Part shown: positions 25,193 to 35,734 of the stretch, piece by piece
Numbering within the stretch: the first letter of the stretch is position 1
How the letters are laid out: each line of letters opens with the position of its first letter
Origin: Agrobacterium larrymoorei
GTDB taxonomy: Bacteria; Pseudomonadota; Alphaproteobacteria; Rhizobiales; Rhizobiaceae
Assembly: GCF_005145045.1 (NCBI RefSeq)
Contig: NZ_CP039691.1
Location: 1,066,001 to 1,130,000 of the forward strand
Length of the DNA: 64,000 nucleotides
Reading direction: 5' to 3'
Notes under the pieces: generated by a model
Databases searched by the model: none
What the model saw: the letters and a program-made list of their open reading frames with translations, nothing else
Told to the model about the DNA's origin: nothing
Translations under genes and position numbers: made by a program

Positions 25193-27175
25193 ATGCGCTT
25201 TTCAAACTCCTTTCTCGACGAGATACGCGACCGGGTGAACATCTCCGATGTCATCGGCAGACGCGTGACGTGGGACAGGAAGAAGAGTAACGCATCCAAG
25301 GGTGATTATTGGGCCTGCTGCCCGTTCCATGGCGAAAAGAGCCCGAGCTTTCATTGCGAAGATCGCAAGGGTCGATATCATTGCTTCGGTTGCGGCGTTT
25401 CCGGCGACCATTTCCGTTTCCTGACCGAACTCGATGGCATGGCTTTTCCCGAGGCGGTGCAGCAGATTGCGGATATGGCCGGTGTTTCCATGCCGCAACC
25501 GGATGTGCAGGCGGAGCGGCGTGAGCGTGAGCGGGCATCCCTTCAGGACGTCATGGAAATGGCGACCCTGTTCTTTCAGGATCAGTTGCAGACTTCGGCT
25601 GGTGCGCGTGCGCGCGCCTATTTGCGGGATCGCGGGCTGACGGGACGAACCATCGAGACATTCCGGCTGGGATATGCGCCGGAAAGCCGCAATGCGCTAA
25701 AGGAGCATCTCGCTTCCAAGGGCATTACCAAGGAACAAATGGAGGCCTGCGGCCTCGTGGTGCACGAGAATGTGCCGGTTTCCTATGACCGGTTTCGAGA
25801 TCGCATCATGTTCCCGATCCTGTCATCGCGTGAAAAGGTCATCGCTTTCGGTGGCCGCGCCATGGCGGCGGATGCGCTGGCGAAGTATCTGAACTCGAAC
25901 GAGACAGAGCTCTTTCACAAGGGCAACGTGCTCTACAATTTCGCGCGCGCAAGGCGTGCCGTCCAATCTTCCGGCACGGTTATAGCCGTTGAGGGCTATA
26001 TGGATGTGATCGCGCTCCATCAGGCAGGCGTTGAAAACGCCGTCGCACCCCTTGGCACGGCACTGACGGAGAATCAGCTCGAGCTTCTGTGGAAGATGAC
26101 GTCCCAGCCCATTCTCTGCTTCGATGGCGATGGGGCGGGTGTTCGTGCCGCGAACCGCGCTGCGGATCTTGCGCTGCCCTATATCAAGCCGGGCCGTTCG
26201 GTCAGCTTCGCGCTTCTGCCGGATGGCAAGGACCCGGATGATCTCGTTCGCCATGACGGCAGGGCGCCGTTCGACCGGGTGCTTTCCGAAGCCAAGCCGC
26301 TGGCGGCGATGATCTGGAGCCGGGAGACGGCTTCGGTCACTTTCGATACGCCGGAAAAGCGCGCCGAACTGGAAAACCGTCTGAAGCAGATCGTGTCCGT
26401 TATCGGGGATGAGAGCGTGCGCCGCTTTTACCAGCAGGATATGCGCGACAGGCTGAACGGCTTTTTCCAGCCGCAGTTTCAGCGCGGCAACATGCCCAAT
26501 CGGAATTTTCAGCGCGGTGGCGCGGGCGGAAACGGGCGCGGTGGACAGCGCGGGCAGGGCAACACGGCTCTTGCGAGTGCTGGCCGTGTCTCGGACAGGC
26601 TCAGCCAGTCGGGACTGGTAAAGGGGTATCTGACGACACCTGCATTGCGGGAAAGCGTTCTGGCGCTGACCATCGTCAATCATCCGCAGTTGCTGCTTGA
26701 GGAATATGACGAGATTGCCGCAATCGACTATGAAAACCGCGATTTGCAGCGGCTCTGGTCTCAGGTGCTGACCTATGCGGCGGAAAGTGCGGCGGATCTT
26801 TCTCGCGAGGGCTTGATCGAGCGGCTGGATGTGCAAGGTTTCGGTACCATGGTCAAAGCCATGAACCAGCAGGTGCGCAACGCCAGACTTTGGACCGCGA
26901 CGGAGCAGGCGGCACCTGAAGATGCGCGCGAAGGTTATGTGCAGGCGCTTTCGCTGCACAAGCGCACGAAAGCGCTTCGCTGGCAGAAGATCGATCTCGA
27001 GCGGGAGATTGCCGAGGCGACCGAGGCGGGCGATGGTGAGCGCGTCGGGCTTCTGATGCGTGCGCTTTCCGAGGTGCAGCTTGAGATAGGCCGGATGGAA
27101 AATCAGGAAGCGATCATAGACGGTTTCGGTGTCATGTCGGGGCGGGTGAAGGGTCCGGCCTACAGTCATGGATAG
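25193..27175 (+). CDS. dnaG: DNA primase
   Basis: DnaG makes RNA primers at the replication fork. The 660 residues show the three expected parts. The zinc-binding CHC2 domain near 40-65 reads CCPFHGEKSPSF then YHCFGCG. The Toprim catalytic core has VIAVEGYMDVIALHQAG near 265 and the metal site CFDGDGAGVRAA near 315. A Gly/Arg-rich linker (RGGAGGNGRGGQRGQG, about 445-465) precedes the C-terminal helicase-binding domain. The start at 25193 (MRFSNSFLDEIRDR) is chosen over an 18-codon upstream extension. It precedes rpoD, the common macrodomain order. Confidence 0.97.
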   Translation: MRFSNSFLDEIRDRVNISDVIGRRVTWDRKKSNASKGDYWACCPFHGEKSPSFHCEDRKGRYHCFGCGVSGDHFRFLTELDGMAFPEAVQQIADMAGVSMPQPDVQAERRERERASLQDVMEMATLFFQDQLQTSAGARARAYLRDRGLTGRTIETFRLGYAPESRNALKEHLASKGITKEQMEACGLVVHENVPVSYDRFRDRIMFPILSSREKVIAFGGRAMAADALAKYLNSNETELFHKGNVLYNFARARRAVQSSGTVIAVEGYMDVIALHQAGVENAVAPLGTALTENQLELLWKMTSQPILCFDGDGAGVRAANRAADLALPYIKPGRSVSFALLPDGKDPDDLVRHDGRAPFDRVLSEAKPLAAMIWSRETASVTFDTPEKRAELENRLKQIVSVIGDESVRRFYQQDMRDRLNGFFQPQFQRGNMPNRNFQRGGAGGNGRGGQRGQGNTALASAGRVSDRLSQSGLVKGYLTTPALRESVLALTIVNHPQLLLEEYDEIAAIDYENRDLQRLWSQVLTYAAESAADLSREGLIERLDVQGFGTMVKAMNQQVRNARLWTATEQAAPEDAREGYVQALSLHKRTKALRWQKIDLEREIAEATEAGDGERVGLLMRALSEVQLEIGRMENQEAIIDGFGVMSGRVKGPAYSHG

Positions 27176-27256
27176 GTGTTTCGACAACCAGCAGGCTTGT
27201 CTTTTTGGATTATTGACCTAAATAGTGGATAAGTTGGTGAAGGCCCGCAAAATTCT

Positions 27257-27275
27257 GCCGTAATGACGGCTTTTT
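27257..27275 (+). terminator. probable dnaG terminator
   Basis: Short perfect stem GCCGT-aatg-ACGGC followed by TTTTTC, 81 bases past the dnaG stop. The stem is only five bases, so it may be weak. Confidence 0.5.
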
Positions 27276-27566
27276 CGGTTTTTAACCCTTGGTCTGGCCG
27301 GAAAGGCTTGACGTGACGGGAAATAGCGGGAATCACCATTTCAGGAAAAGTAAGGTGGAATGGACCTTGGCGGATCGAAACTGCATGAGCACGTATTTCC
27401 GGATGCACTGTCTTGATGTTCCGCCAGTAAGTGCCGTGGTTAATCGGCAATTAAAGATCATTCCGTTAGGTGTTTGACGTGATTCGCGGTTATTGCCGGA
27501 AACCTTTATGAGGTGGACGGCGTTGCCGAGGAGCGGATGTTAGCGTCAGGGAAAGCGACGAGATAG
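27276..27566 (+). promoter_or_regulatory. rpoD upstream region
   Basis: The gap before rpoD after the dnaG terminator is moderately AT-rich. It should hold the rpoD promoter. TTGACG occurs at 27474-27479 but no good -10 follows at the usual distance. No gene or repeat is supported. Confidence 0.35.
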
Positions 27567-29621
<2,055 letters not shown>

Positions 29622-29643
29622 TCTGACATCGACAAGAGAACAA

Positions 29644-29679
29644 AAAACCCGGTCAGTCTCTGGCCGGGTTTTTCTTTTT
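29644..29679 (+). terminator. rho-independent terminator of rpoD
   Basis: Stem AAAACCCGG (29644-29652) with CCGGGTTTT (29664-29672), then TCTTTTT, 23 bases beyond the rpoD stop. Confidence 0.9.
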
Positions 29680-29728
29680 GAAACGGTATGTCGTATTTGG
29701 CCCCACTGTTTGCCAGAGGTTTTGCGCA

Positions 29729-30745
29729 TTGGATAAGGCACCGAAAAAGAACTGGTTGCAGAGGAGCTGGATGTTTCCGGCCTCCGTGCTGCTGCATGTT
29801 CTGATTGTCGGTGCCTTTTATCTGCAATGGCCGCAGATGAGCGAGGCACCTGCGGAACCGGAGAGCGTAAGCGTCGAACTGGTGGAACCTCCGAAAGAGG
29901 AACCACCTCCGCCGCCGGAAGAAAAGAAGGCGGAGGAGCAGAAGCAGCCCGAACCCCCACCACCTCAGGCCAAGCAGGAAGAGCCGCCACCGCCACCGAA
30001 ACCTGCTGCGGCTGCTGCGGTAGATGCCGCCATCCGCCCTGGACAGACGCAGCTGGACGAGCGCGACGAAGCAGGTGAGCAAGAGGAAAATGGAGGGCAG
30101 GAACAGCCCAAACCTGCCGAGGGCGATCAGGCAAAAGCTGACGAACTTCCAAAAGAGGAAGAGGCCGCCCAGCAGCCCACTGAGGAGATGAAAGACGCGG
30201 CAGAGGCTGGTGAGAAGAATTCTCCACTGCCGCCTGTTGCGGAAAATGGAGAGCTTCCAGCCTCGGACGCACCGGCTGAAACTGAAATCGCAAACGTCGC
30301 CGTTCCCTTGCCGAAACCGGAAAAGCCGGAGGAGCGACCCGCCTCGCAAGAGGCGTCACCCGCTGGCAGCGGTAATCCCGATCTGAAGCCCGCGAGAAAA
30401 ATACTTGCGGGAGCAAGGCCGCCTGGGCCGATGATGCGCCAAATCTTCGGGAACCTGCCGCCCCGCGACCGGGTGCAGCAATTATGCCAGGCCGAAATCC
30501 TGCAGCAATTTGCAGCGGAACGCCGTGGCAAACCGAGTGCGGAAGGAATATTCTATTCCAAGCGGACGATAAACGACAATGTGTGGGAAGCCAGTGGCGC
30601 CTTCAATGTTGGGCCGGAATGGTATCCTTTCGAGGGACACTGCACGGTGAATATCGACCGATATCTGGTGACGGATTTCCGTTACGACATTCGTCCGAAA
30701 CTATCCCCTGAGGAAGCACGGCAGCGCGGTTTCAGAACGCAGTAG
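29729..30745 (+). CDS. DUF930 domain protein with TonB-like N-terminus
   Basis: A 338-residue, probably periplasmic, inner-membrane anchored protein. A basic N-terminus (DKAPKKNWLQRSW) is followed by one TM helix (FPASVLLHVLIVGAFYL, about 16-33), then a long Pro/Glu/Lys-rich spacer (about 45-245) as in TonB or TolA. The C-terminal DUF930 domain (about 250-338) includes MMRQIFGNLPPRDRVQQLC and GHCTVNIDRYLVTDFRYD. It reads after rpoD. Start choice: TTG at 29729, with AGAGG nine bases upstream, keeps the basic N-terminus; ATG at 29771 with GAGGAG four bases upstream is an alternative. The frame also opens at a TTG within the rpoD T tract, unlikely to be used. Confidence 0.75.
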   Translation: MDKAPKKNWLQRSWMFPASVLLHVLIVGAFYLQWPQMSEAPAEPESVSVELVEPPKEEPPPPPEEKKAEEQKQPEPPPPQAKQEEPPPPPKPAAAAAVDAAIRPGQTQLDERDEAGEQEENGGQEQPKPAEGDQAKADELPKEEEAAQQPTEEMKDAAEAGEKNSPLPPVAENGELPASDAPAETEIANVAVPLPKPEKPEERPASQEASPAGSGNPDLKPARKILAGARPPGPMMRQIFGNLPPRDRVQQLCQAEILQQFAAERRGKPSAEGIFYSKRTINDNVWEASGAFNVGPEWYPFEGHCTVNIDRYLVTDFRYDIRPKLSPEEARQRGFRTQ

Positions 30746-30753
30746 CGGACGCC

Positions 30754-33306
30754 TCACGCGTCCACTCGCCTGCCAACCAGCCTGCCGATGGAGGACATCA
30801 ACGAGTCTTCATCATAGGGTTTGCGGATGACGGGCACATGCGAAAATTCGCTAGGCACCATGATGCCGTCGGCATAGCCGGTTGCGAACATAAAGGGGAT
30901 TTCACGGCGCAGCAGCTCATAAGCCACGGGAATTGAGGTATCGGCACCCAGGTTGATATCGAGAATGGCCACGTCCGGCTTCGCCGTCTTCAGCTTGTCC
31001 AATGCCATGGCAGAGGAGGATGCGGTTTCGATGTTGGTAATGCCGTGCTGTTCCAGCATATATTCAACATCCATCGCAATCAGCATCTGGTCTTCAACAA
31101 GAAATACGTTCAAGGGTTCCTCCGAGGAATAGGATGCGAAGTCGGCCTTTCCACCGAGTTCGGCGTCTTGATCTGGGCCCGCAGCGCTGACCGATGCGTG
31201 GCGCGACGGAATGAGAATGTGGGCCTCTACGCCGTGTGGCAGGTAGTCGATGCGGCTCTTGCCGCCGAGATCGTATGGCACACTGCGGCTGATGAGCGCC
31301 GTGCCGAAGCCGGAGCGAAGCGGAGGGGTAACCGTGCCGGGCACGGTTTCCTGCCATTCCAGAACGCAGTCGCGCATGTCGTTAAGTCGCCAGCGCACGG
31401 AGAGCGATCCACCCGGCTGGGCCAGCGCGCCATATTTGGCGGCATTGGTTGCAAGCTCATGCAACACCAGCGCCATGACGGAGAAAGCGCGTGAGTCCAG
31501 AAGAATATTCGGCCCGTCCATCTCAATCGTGCTGTCTGGAGAGCGGTGAGGGGACAGCTCGGCATCGAGCAGATCCTTCAGCATGCCGCCACCTTCGCCG
31601 CGTACCACCTGGTCATGCGCAAAGGAGAGCGCCTGTATGCGGCCTTTCAAGGCTGAAACATATTCCTGTAGCGTGCGGCCTTCCTGTGTGGGGTTGCCGA
31701 CGAGCGATTTGATAATGGCGAGAACGTTTTTGACCCGGTGGTTCAGTTCCTCGTTCAGCATGCGCTGACGCACTTCCGCCTGCGCTCGCTCGCCCGCCAT
31801 GACTTCGCTGTGGCGGAACGCGACCTCCACCAGTGCCACACGCGCGGCCTCGGCGATCTGGCGGTCTTCTTCCGTCCAGGGCTGGGCCTGCTTGTGCACC
31901 GTCTCCTTCCAGAGCGCGAAGCTCTTTCGCGGCGTCAGACGGTCTCCCAGCGGGCCTGTTTCGTAGGATTTATCCGGGTTGCCGCCCCAGTTCAGTGTCT
32001 GGATCAACTCGCGGCGGAAGAACATGAGATAATCGTTCTTCACCTGCGAAAGCGATACGGCCAGAACACCGGCAGTCTGGCTGCTATACTCTTCCGCTTC
32101 CGGCAGGTGGTTGAACAGGGCGTGCGTTGCCCAAAGCTTTCCTTCGGAAACGGAACTGAGCAGCCTTCCGATCTGTGGAATGGCCGCATCTGGCGGGGTG
32201 TTGCCCATGCCATACCAGTTGTCGTTCATCCATAGACCAACGCCATCGCAGGGCATCAGCGTCTTGAAATCATGCAGGCTTTCGACCAGCAGTTCTTCGA
32301 TATCCGTATGGTGGGTGGCAAGGCGCAGGAACTTATCCAGCGCCGCATGTGCTTCCTGCGCGGTCGTCAGCTTCTTTTGCTGTTTCAACGCCTGCAGGTG
32401 CAGGGAGAAGAACTCGCCGAACATTTCTGCGGTAATGCGCATGGGCATGGGCAGAACGCGTGGTGAATAATGGTGGCAGGCAATCAGCCCCCACAATTCT
32501 CCATCCACGATGATGGAGATGGACATGGATGCCGCCACGCCCATATTGCGCAGATATTCGCAGTGAATGGGCGAAACGCTGCGCAGATGCGCAAAGGAAA
32601 GATCCAGCGGCTCACCGGAGGCATCTATCGTCGGTACGACGTTGACCCTCGCGCCGCTCGCATCTGAAATGATACGCAGCGTGTTCTTGAGATAAAGCGC
32701 GCGTGCCTGCTGGGGGATATCGCTTGCGGGGAAATATTGACCGAGAAAGCTTTCCAGCGCTGGCTGCTTTGCCTCCGAGATTACCTTTCCGGCGCCATCC
32801 TGCTCGAAGCGATAGATCATCACGCGATCATAGCCGAGCATCGCCTTGATCAGGCGGGAGGTGCGGGAAATGAGGCTGTCGACATTATCCGATTCACGGA
32901 TACGGTCGATCATCAGCTGGGCAGTGTGAAGCGGGCGCGTTTCCTCGCTTACGGGCTCCAGTTCGATGATGGTCACCGACTTGTAGCGATGAACGGCAAC
33001 ATCGAACACCTTGCCATTTTCCAGCTGAACATTGGGTAAAAGGGCAGCGCGGCTGCTATTTGCCGTTACTGTCAGCGCGTTGCGAAAATCATGAACGGCG
33101 ACATTTCCGAAGATTTCTTCCGTCTGACGACCGACCAGATCACCCGCAATGCCGAGAAAGGCCTCACAGTTCAGCGAGTGGCGTAGCACCGTCCGCATGG
33201 CGTTGTCGCAGGCAATCAGGCAGCCATGCGGCTGAATGCTGCCGGGAATGTGGATGGGCTCTCTGTCGCAGTTTGTGAGGTCGACCTGCTGGTCTATCGA
33301 CGTCAT
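30754..33306 (-). CDS. bathy-type bacteriophytochrome HWE histidine kinase with receiver (Agp2-like)
   Basis: An 850-residue red/far-red photosensor kinase. The biliverdin-binding Cys is residue 13 (LTNCDREPIHIPG). PAS-GAF-PHY follow; the GAF motif PASDIPQQAR is near residue 195, and the PHY tongue lies around 440-460. The HWE-type kinase phospho-acceptor is in LNEELNHRVKN near 520, with the ATPase Asn region LHELATNAAKYG. A C-terminal receiver domain (about 730-850) has LVEDQ, phospho-Asp in AILDINLG, and Lys of VIRKPYD. This is the architecture of Agrobacterium Agp2, which in the literature has a Pfr ground state. No heme oxygenase gene is adjacent. It is convergent with the DUF930 gene, only eight bases apart. 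Confidence 0.93.
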   Translation of the reverse strand: MTSIDQQVDLTNCDREPIHIPGSIQPHGCLIACDNAMRTVLRHSLNCEAFLGIAGDLVGRQTEEIFGNVAVHDFRNALTVTANSSRAALLPNVQLENGKVFDVAVHRYKSVTIIELEPVSEETRPLHTAQLMIDRIRESDNVDSLISRTSRLIKAMLGYDRVMIYRFEQDGAGKVISEAKQPALESFLGQYFPASDIPQQARALYLKNTLRIISDASGARVNVVPTIDASGEPLDLSFAHLRSVSPIHCEYLRNMGVAASMSISIIVDGELWGLIACHHYSPRVLPMPMRITAEMFGEFFSLHLQALKQQKKLTTAQEAHAALDKFLRLATHHTDIEELLVESLHDFKTLMPCDGVGLWMNDNWYGMGNTPPDAAIPQIGRLLSSVSEGKLWATHALFNHLPEAEEYSSQTAGVLAVSLSQVKNDYLMFFRRELIQTLNWGGNPDKSYETGPLGDRLTPRKSFALWKETVHKQAQPWTEEDRQIAEAARVALVEVAFRHSEVMAGERAQAEVRQRMLNEELNHRVKNVLAIIKSLVGNPTQEGRTLQEYVSALKGRIQALSFAHDQVVRGEGGGMLKDLLDAELSPHRSPDSTIEMDGPNILLDSRAFSVMALVLHELATNAAKYGALAQPGGSLSVRWRLNDMRDCVLEWQETVPGTVTPPLRSGFGTALISRSVPYDLGGKSRIDYLPHGVEAHILIPSRHASVSAAGPDQDAELGGKADFASYSSEEPLNVFLVEDQMLIAMDVEYMLEQHGITNIETASSSAMALDKLKTAKPDVAILDINLGADTSIPVAYELLRREIPFMFATGYADGIMVPSEFSHVPVIRKPYDEDSLMSSIGRLVGRRVDA

Positions 33307-33608
33307 ATATCAATCTTTCGAGAATTTGGTCATGCTATGGTAGGTAGACGCGCCGCTTTTGTAGTGGAACAACAATAGATTGCTATGCGTTAAAATATTC
33401 CATTTATGAAAGTACTTGGAGACAAACGATTCAGCTCTGCCATTCGGCATCTTTTTATATTCGCATATGCTTGTTGCGTGCGCACTTGCAAGGCATTTCA
33501 TAGATGTGTCTCGTTTGTCATGGAATGAATGCGTGAGGGTCCCTACCTCGCCTTAGGACAAAAAACGCCGAACGCGCCATTTGGTTCCGCGCATGGGAAG
33601 GAATATTC
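33307..33608. other. intergenic region between the phytochrome and yjbQ
   Basis: A 302-base AT-rich divergent gap. No supportable gene and no repeat. It must carry the phytochrome promoter on the minus strand and that of yjbQ on the plus strand. The phytochrome ATG has only a weak ribosome binding site (AAAGATT). Confidence 0.4.
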
Positions 33609-34031
33609 GTGCCGCAAAAATCGATCATCCTCAGCACGCATGGGCAAGGTCTTTACGAGTTTACCGCCGACGTCGCCGAGTTCGTCAGGTCTGCCGATAT
33701 GGGCGAGGGCCTGCTGACGGTTTTCGTCAGGCACACATCCTGTTCGCTGATCATTCAGGAAAATGCAGATCCCGATGTTCAGCGCGATCTGAAGCAGTTC
33801 TTCGCCCGCCTCGTTCCACCCTCTTCGGACCCTTCCATGCGGTGGATCGTACATACGATGGAGGGACCCGATGATATGCCCGCGCACATCAAATCGGCGC
33901 TGACGCAGGTGTCCATCGGCGTCCCCGTATCGAAGGGAAAACTCGTGCTAGGCACATGGCAGGGCATCTATCTGTTCGAGCACCGCGATCATCCGCATCG
34001 TCGTGAAGTGGTGCTTCACCTTTCTGCTTGA
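33609..34031 (+). CDS. YjbQ/UPF0047 family protein
   Basis: A 140-residue protein of the YjbQ family. The core shows LLTVFVRHTSCSLIIQENADP near residues 37-57 (conserved His, Thr, Ser and Glu) and the C-terminal LVLGTWQGIYLFEHRDHPHRR with the family His residues. Members have been reported to complement thiamine-phosphate synthase weakly; the true role is unclear. It starts at GTG 33609, with GGAAGGA about eight bases upstream. It is monocistronic. Confidence 0.88.
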   Translation: MPQKSIILSTHGQGLYEFTADVAEFVRSADMGEGLLTVFVRHTSCSLIIQENADPDVQRDLKQFFARLVPPSSDPSMRWIVHTMEGPDDMPAHIKSALTQVSIGVPVSKGKLVLGTWQGIYLFEHRDHPHRREVVLHLSA

Positions 34032-34087
34032 AGCAAAAACGTTCCGGGTTTTCGCGGTTTCGCGGAAATTCATCTTTATGAATGACG

Positions 34088-34113
34088 GCTGAATGGTTGG
34101 TTCTGCCAACGTT
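34088..34113. repeat. imperfect inverted repeat
   Basis: TGAATGGTTGG-ttctg-CCAACGTTCA, an eleven-base arm with one mismatch, located between yjbQ and the small secreted protein gene. There is no T tract, so an operator is as likely as a terminator; which gene it serves is unknown. Confidence 0.4.
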
Positions 34114-34193
34114 CAGTCGAGCTTGATTAGTGTCTGCTCAATCGATCGGGTCGCAGAGGCCCGACGACCAGGATTTCGAAACGGAGTAAGACC

Positions 34194-34535
34194 ATGATCA
34201 GCAACATTGCAAAAGCAGGCCTGGCAGCGCTTATGGCGCTTGGTGGAATTTCCGCAACTGCCTCAACCGCAGCCGCTGGCCCGGATGTGAAAGCAGGCGT
34301 CATCTTCGTGCAGGATGGTTATCGTCACGGTGGACATGGCTGGGGCCGCCCGGATCGCGGTCGTGACCGTTGCGCGTCTTGGCTTGCGGAAGAAAAGGCA
34401 AGCCGCATGGGCCTTCGCCGCGCTCGCGTCGTTGATGTGTCGCCGCGCCGCGTCGTCGTTGCAGGCTTTGATCGTCGTGGTCGCGACCGCGTCGTCTTCG
34501 CCAATGTTCGCGGCTGCCCGGTCATCCGCCGCTAA
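34194..34535 (+). CDS. small secreted basic protein, function unknown
   Basis: A 113-residue protein with a typical Sec signal peptide (KAGLAALMALGGISATASTAAAG, cleavage near residue 28). The mature part is about 84 residues, rich in Arg and Gly, with GYRHGGHGWGRPDRGRDRC followed by RRARVVDVSPRRVVVAGF. Two cysteines (in DRCASW and RGCPV) could form a disulfide. A clear ribosome binding site (GGAG) and own terminator support expression. Similar short rhizobial proteins exist, but I cannot name a family. Its neighbours say nothing of its role. Confidence 0.75.
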   Translation: MISNIAKAGLAALMALGGISATASTAAAGPDVKAGVIFVQDGYRHGGHGWGRPDRGRDRCASWLAEEKASRMGLRRARVVDVSPRRVVVAGFDRRGRDRVVFANVRGCPVIRR

Positions 34536-34554
34536 CGGCCTTTAGATGTAATTC

Positions 34555-34591
34555 AAAAGCCCCTCGCCATGCAGATGGTGAGGGGCTTTTT
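34555..34591 (+). terminator. rho-independent terminator
   Basis: Stem AAAAGCCCCTC (34555-34565) with GAGGGGCTTTT (34580-34590), then TGTTTTT, following the small secreted protein gene by 20 bases. Part of the inner stem also pairs (CCAT / ATGG). Confidence 0.88.
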
Positions 34592-34610
34592 GTTTTTGGC
34601 AGGAAATTGG

Positions 34611-34635
34611 AAAAGGCGCCGCGAAGGCGCCTTTC
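34611..34635 (-). terminator. rho-independent terminator of the SIMPL gene
   Basis: Stem AAAGGCGCC (34612-34620) with GGCGCCTTT (34626-34634), read on the minus strand immediately past the SIMPL-domain gene, followed by TCC. Confidence 0.65.
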
Positions 34636-34638
34636 TGC

Positions 34639-35376
34639 TTATTGCTCAAGAGCAAAGGTCACGTTGACTGTGACTTTGTAAGTGTTCTCGCCAGCCGCGA
34701 TTGGGACGCTATCGGATTTTTCCATCATGGAAGCGCGCATCATCGGTGCGGGGACGGGCAATGGGCGAGGGGCGTTTTCATTGATCTCTATGACGTGGCC
34801 GACCTTTACGCCTGCGGCCTCACTCAAGGTTTTCGCCTTGGCAACGGCATTCTCCACCGCCTTCTTGCGGGCATCGGCCACGGCTGCATCCGGGTCGTCA
34901 TTGGTAAAGGTGATGTCGCCGCCCTGATTGATGCCGAGCTTGACGGAGCTGTCGAGAATCTCGCCCAGCTTCTTCAGGTCACGCACGCGCACGGTCAGTC
35001 CGTTTGTTACCTGATATCCGGTGATTTCCGGCGGAACGAAAACGCCGTCCTTCGGCTCAAACTGCTTGTAAACCGGCTGCACGGAGAAATTCGTCGTCTG
35101 CATATCCCTGTCGGCAATGCCTGCGGCCTTCAGCGCAGCCTGAACTTCACCCATGGATTTGCTGTTATCCTCCAGTGCTGCCGCTGCCGTCTCGGCCTGC
35201 TTCACCACGCTGAAGGACAGGATCGCCATGTCGGGAGCAATCGATGCATCTCCCTCACCGGAAACACTGATGGTCGCCTCACGCGGCTTGTTTTCCTGCG
35301 CCAAAGCCGCAAGCGGCAGCGCCGCAATCAATGTGAAAGAGCCGAGCGCGACGGAGCGAGCCAGTTTGGATGCCAT
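34639..35376 (-). CDS. SIMPL (DUF541) domain secreted protein
   Basis: A 245-residue protein with a Sec signal peptide (LARSVALGSFTLIAALPLAALA, cleavage at about residue 26). The mature part matches the SIMPL/DUF541 family: ISVSGEGDASIAPDMAILSF near 37-56, YQVTNGLTVRVRDLKKLGEILD near 120-141, and DARKKAVENAVAKAKTLSEAAG. AGAGGAAA upstream fixes the start at 35376 instead of a 10-residue longer frame. Family members are periplasmic or outer membrane linked, with no certain activity. It is divergent from the tRNA gene. Confidence 0.88.
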   Translation of the reverse strand: MASKLARSVALGSFTLIAALPLAALAQENKPREATISVSGEGDASIAPDMAILSFSVVKQAETAAAALEDNSKSMGEVQAALKAAGIADRDMQTTNFSVQPVYKQFEPKDGVFVPPEITGYQVTNGLTVRVRDLKKLGEILDSSVKLGINQGGDITFTNDDPDAAVADARKKAVENAVAKAKTLSEAAGVKVGHVIEINENAPRPLPVPAPMMRASMMEKSDSVPIAAGENTYKVTVNVTFALEQ

Positions 35377-35555
35377 GTAAAATTTCCTCTGTTGACGTCC
35401 CTGCAATCTCTATGACCGGAGATTATGAGGCTATTACGGCATTGATGGCACCACAATGGTTGCAACGACTTGTCGCGCCAACAAAATTACGTTAGAGCCT
35501 GTCCCGCATCCGGCTGAACCATTGCAGCCTCTTGCTCGATTGCGCCGCATTCGAA

Positions 35556-35631
35556 GGGCCTGTAGCTCAATGGTTAGAGCCGGCGGCTCATAACCGCTTG
35601 GTTGGGGGTTCGAGTCCCTCCAGGCCCACCA
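35556..35631 (+). tRNA. tRNA with CAU anticodon, probable tRNA-Ile2
   Basis: A complete 76-nt cloverleaf with encoded CCA. Acceptor arms GGGCCTG and CAGGCCC pair perfectly; D stem GCTC/GAGC; anticodon loop CTCATAA at 35587-35593 (anticodon CAT at 35589-35591); T arm follows. It can be labelled tRNA-Met from the anticodon. However, the D-loop/anticodon-arm string (ATGGTTAGAGC, GGCGGCTCATAACCGCTTGGT) matches the isoleucine-2 tRNAs I know (E. coli ileX: TGGTTAGAGCAGGCG, ATAATCGCTTGGTC) better than elongator Met. It would then need lysidine at C34 from TilS and read AUA. Confidence 0.93.
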
Positions 35632-35734
35632 TTTTTACTGCTTTTCCGTGTCAGTAATATTTTCGCTAAGCGTGTACTTGCGGTATCGCCTCGTTTTATT
35701 GTTGTATGTTTTCCGTGCAGCAGAGGATGTTCGT

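Noticed and set aside
33310..33501. A 63-codon minus-strand frame behind the phytochrome start
   Set aside because: No ribosome site and composition like AT-rich intergenic DNA.
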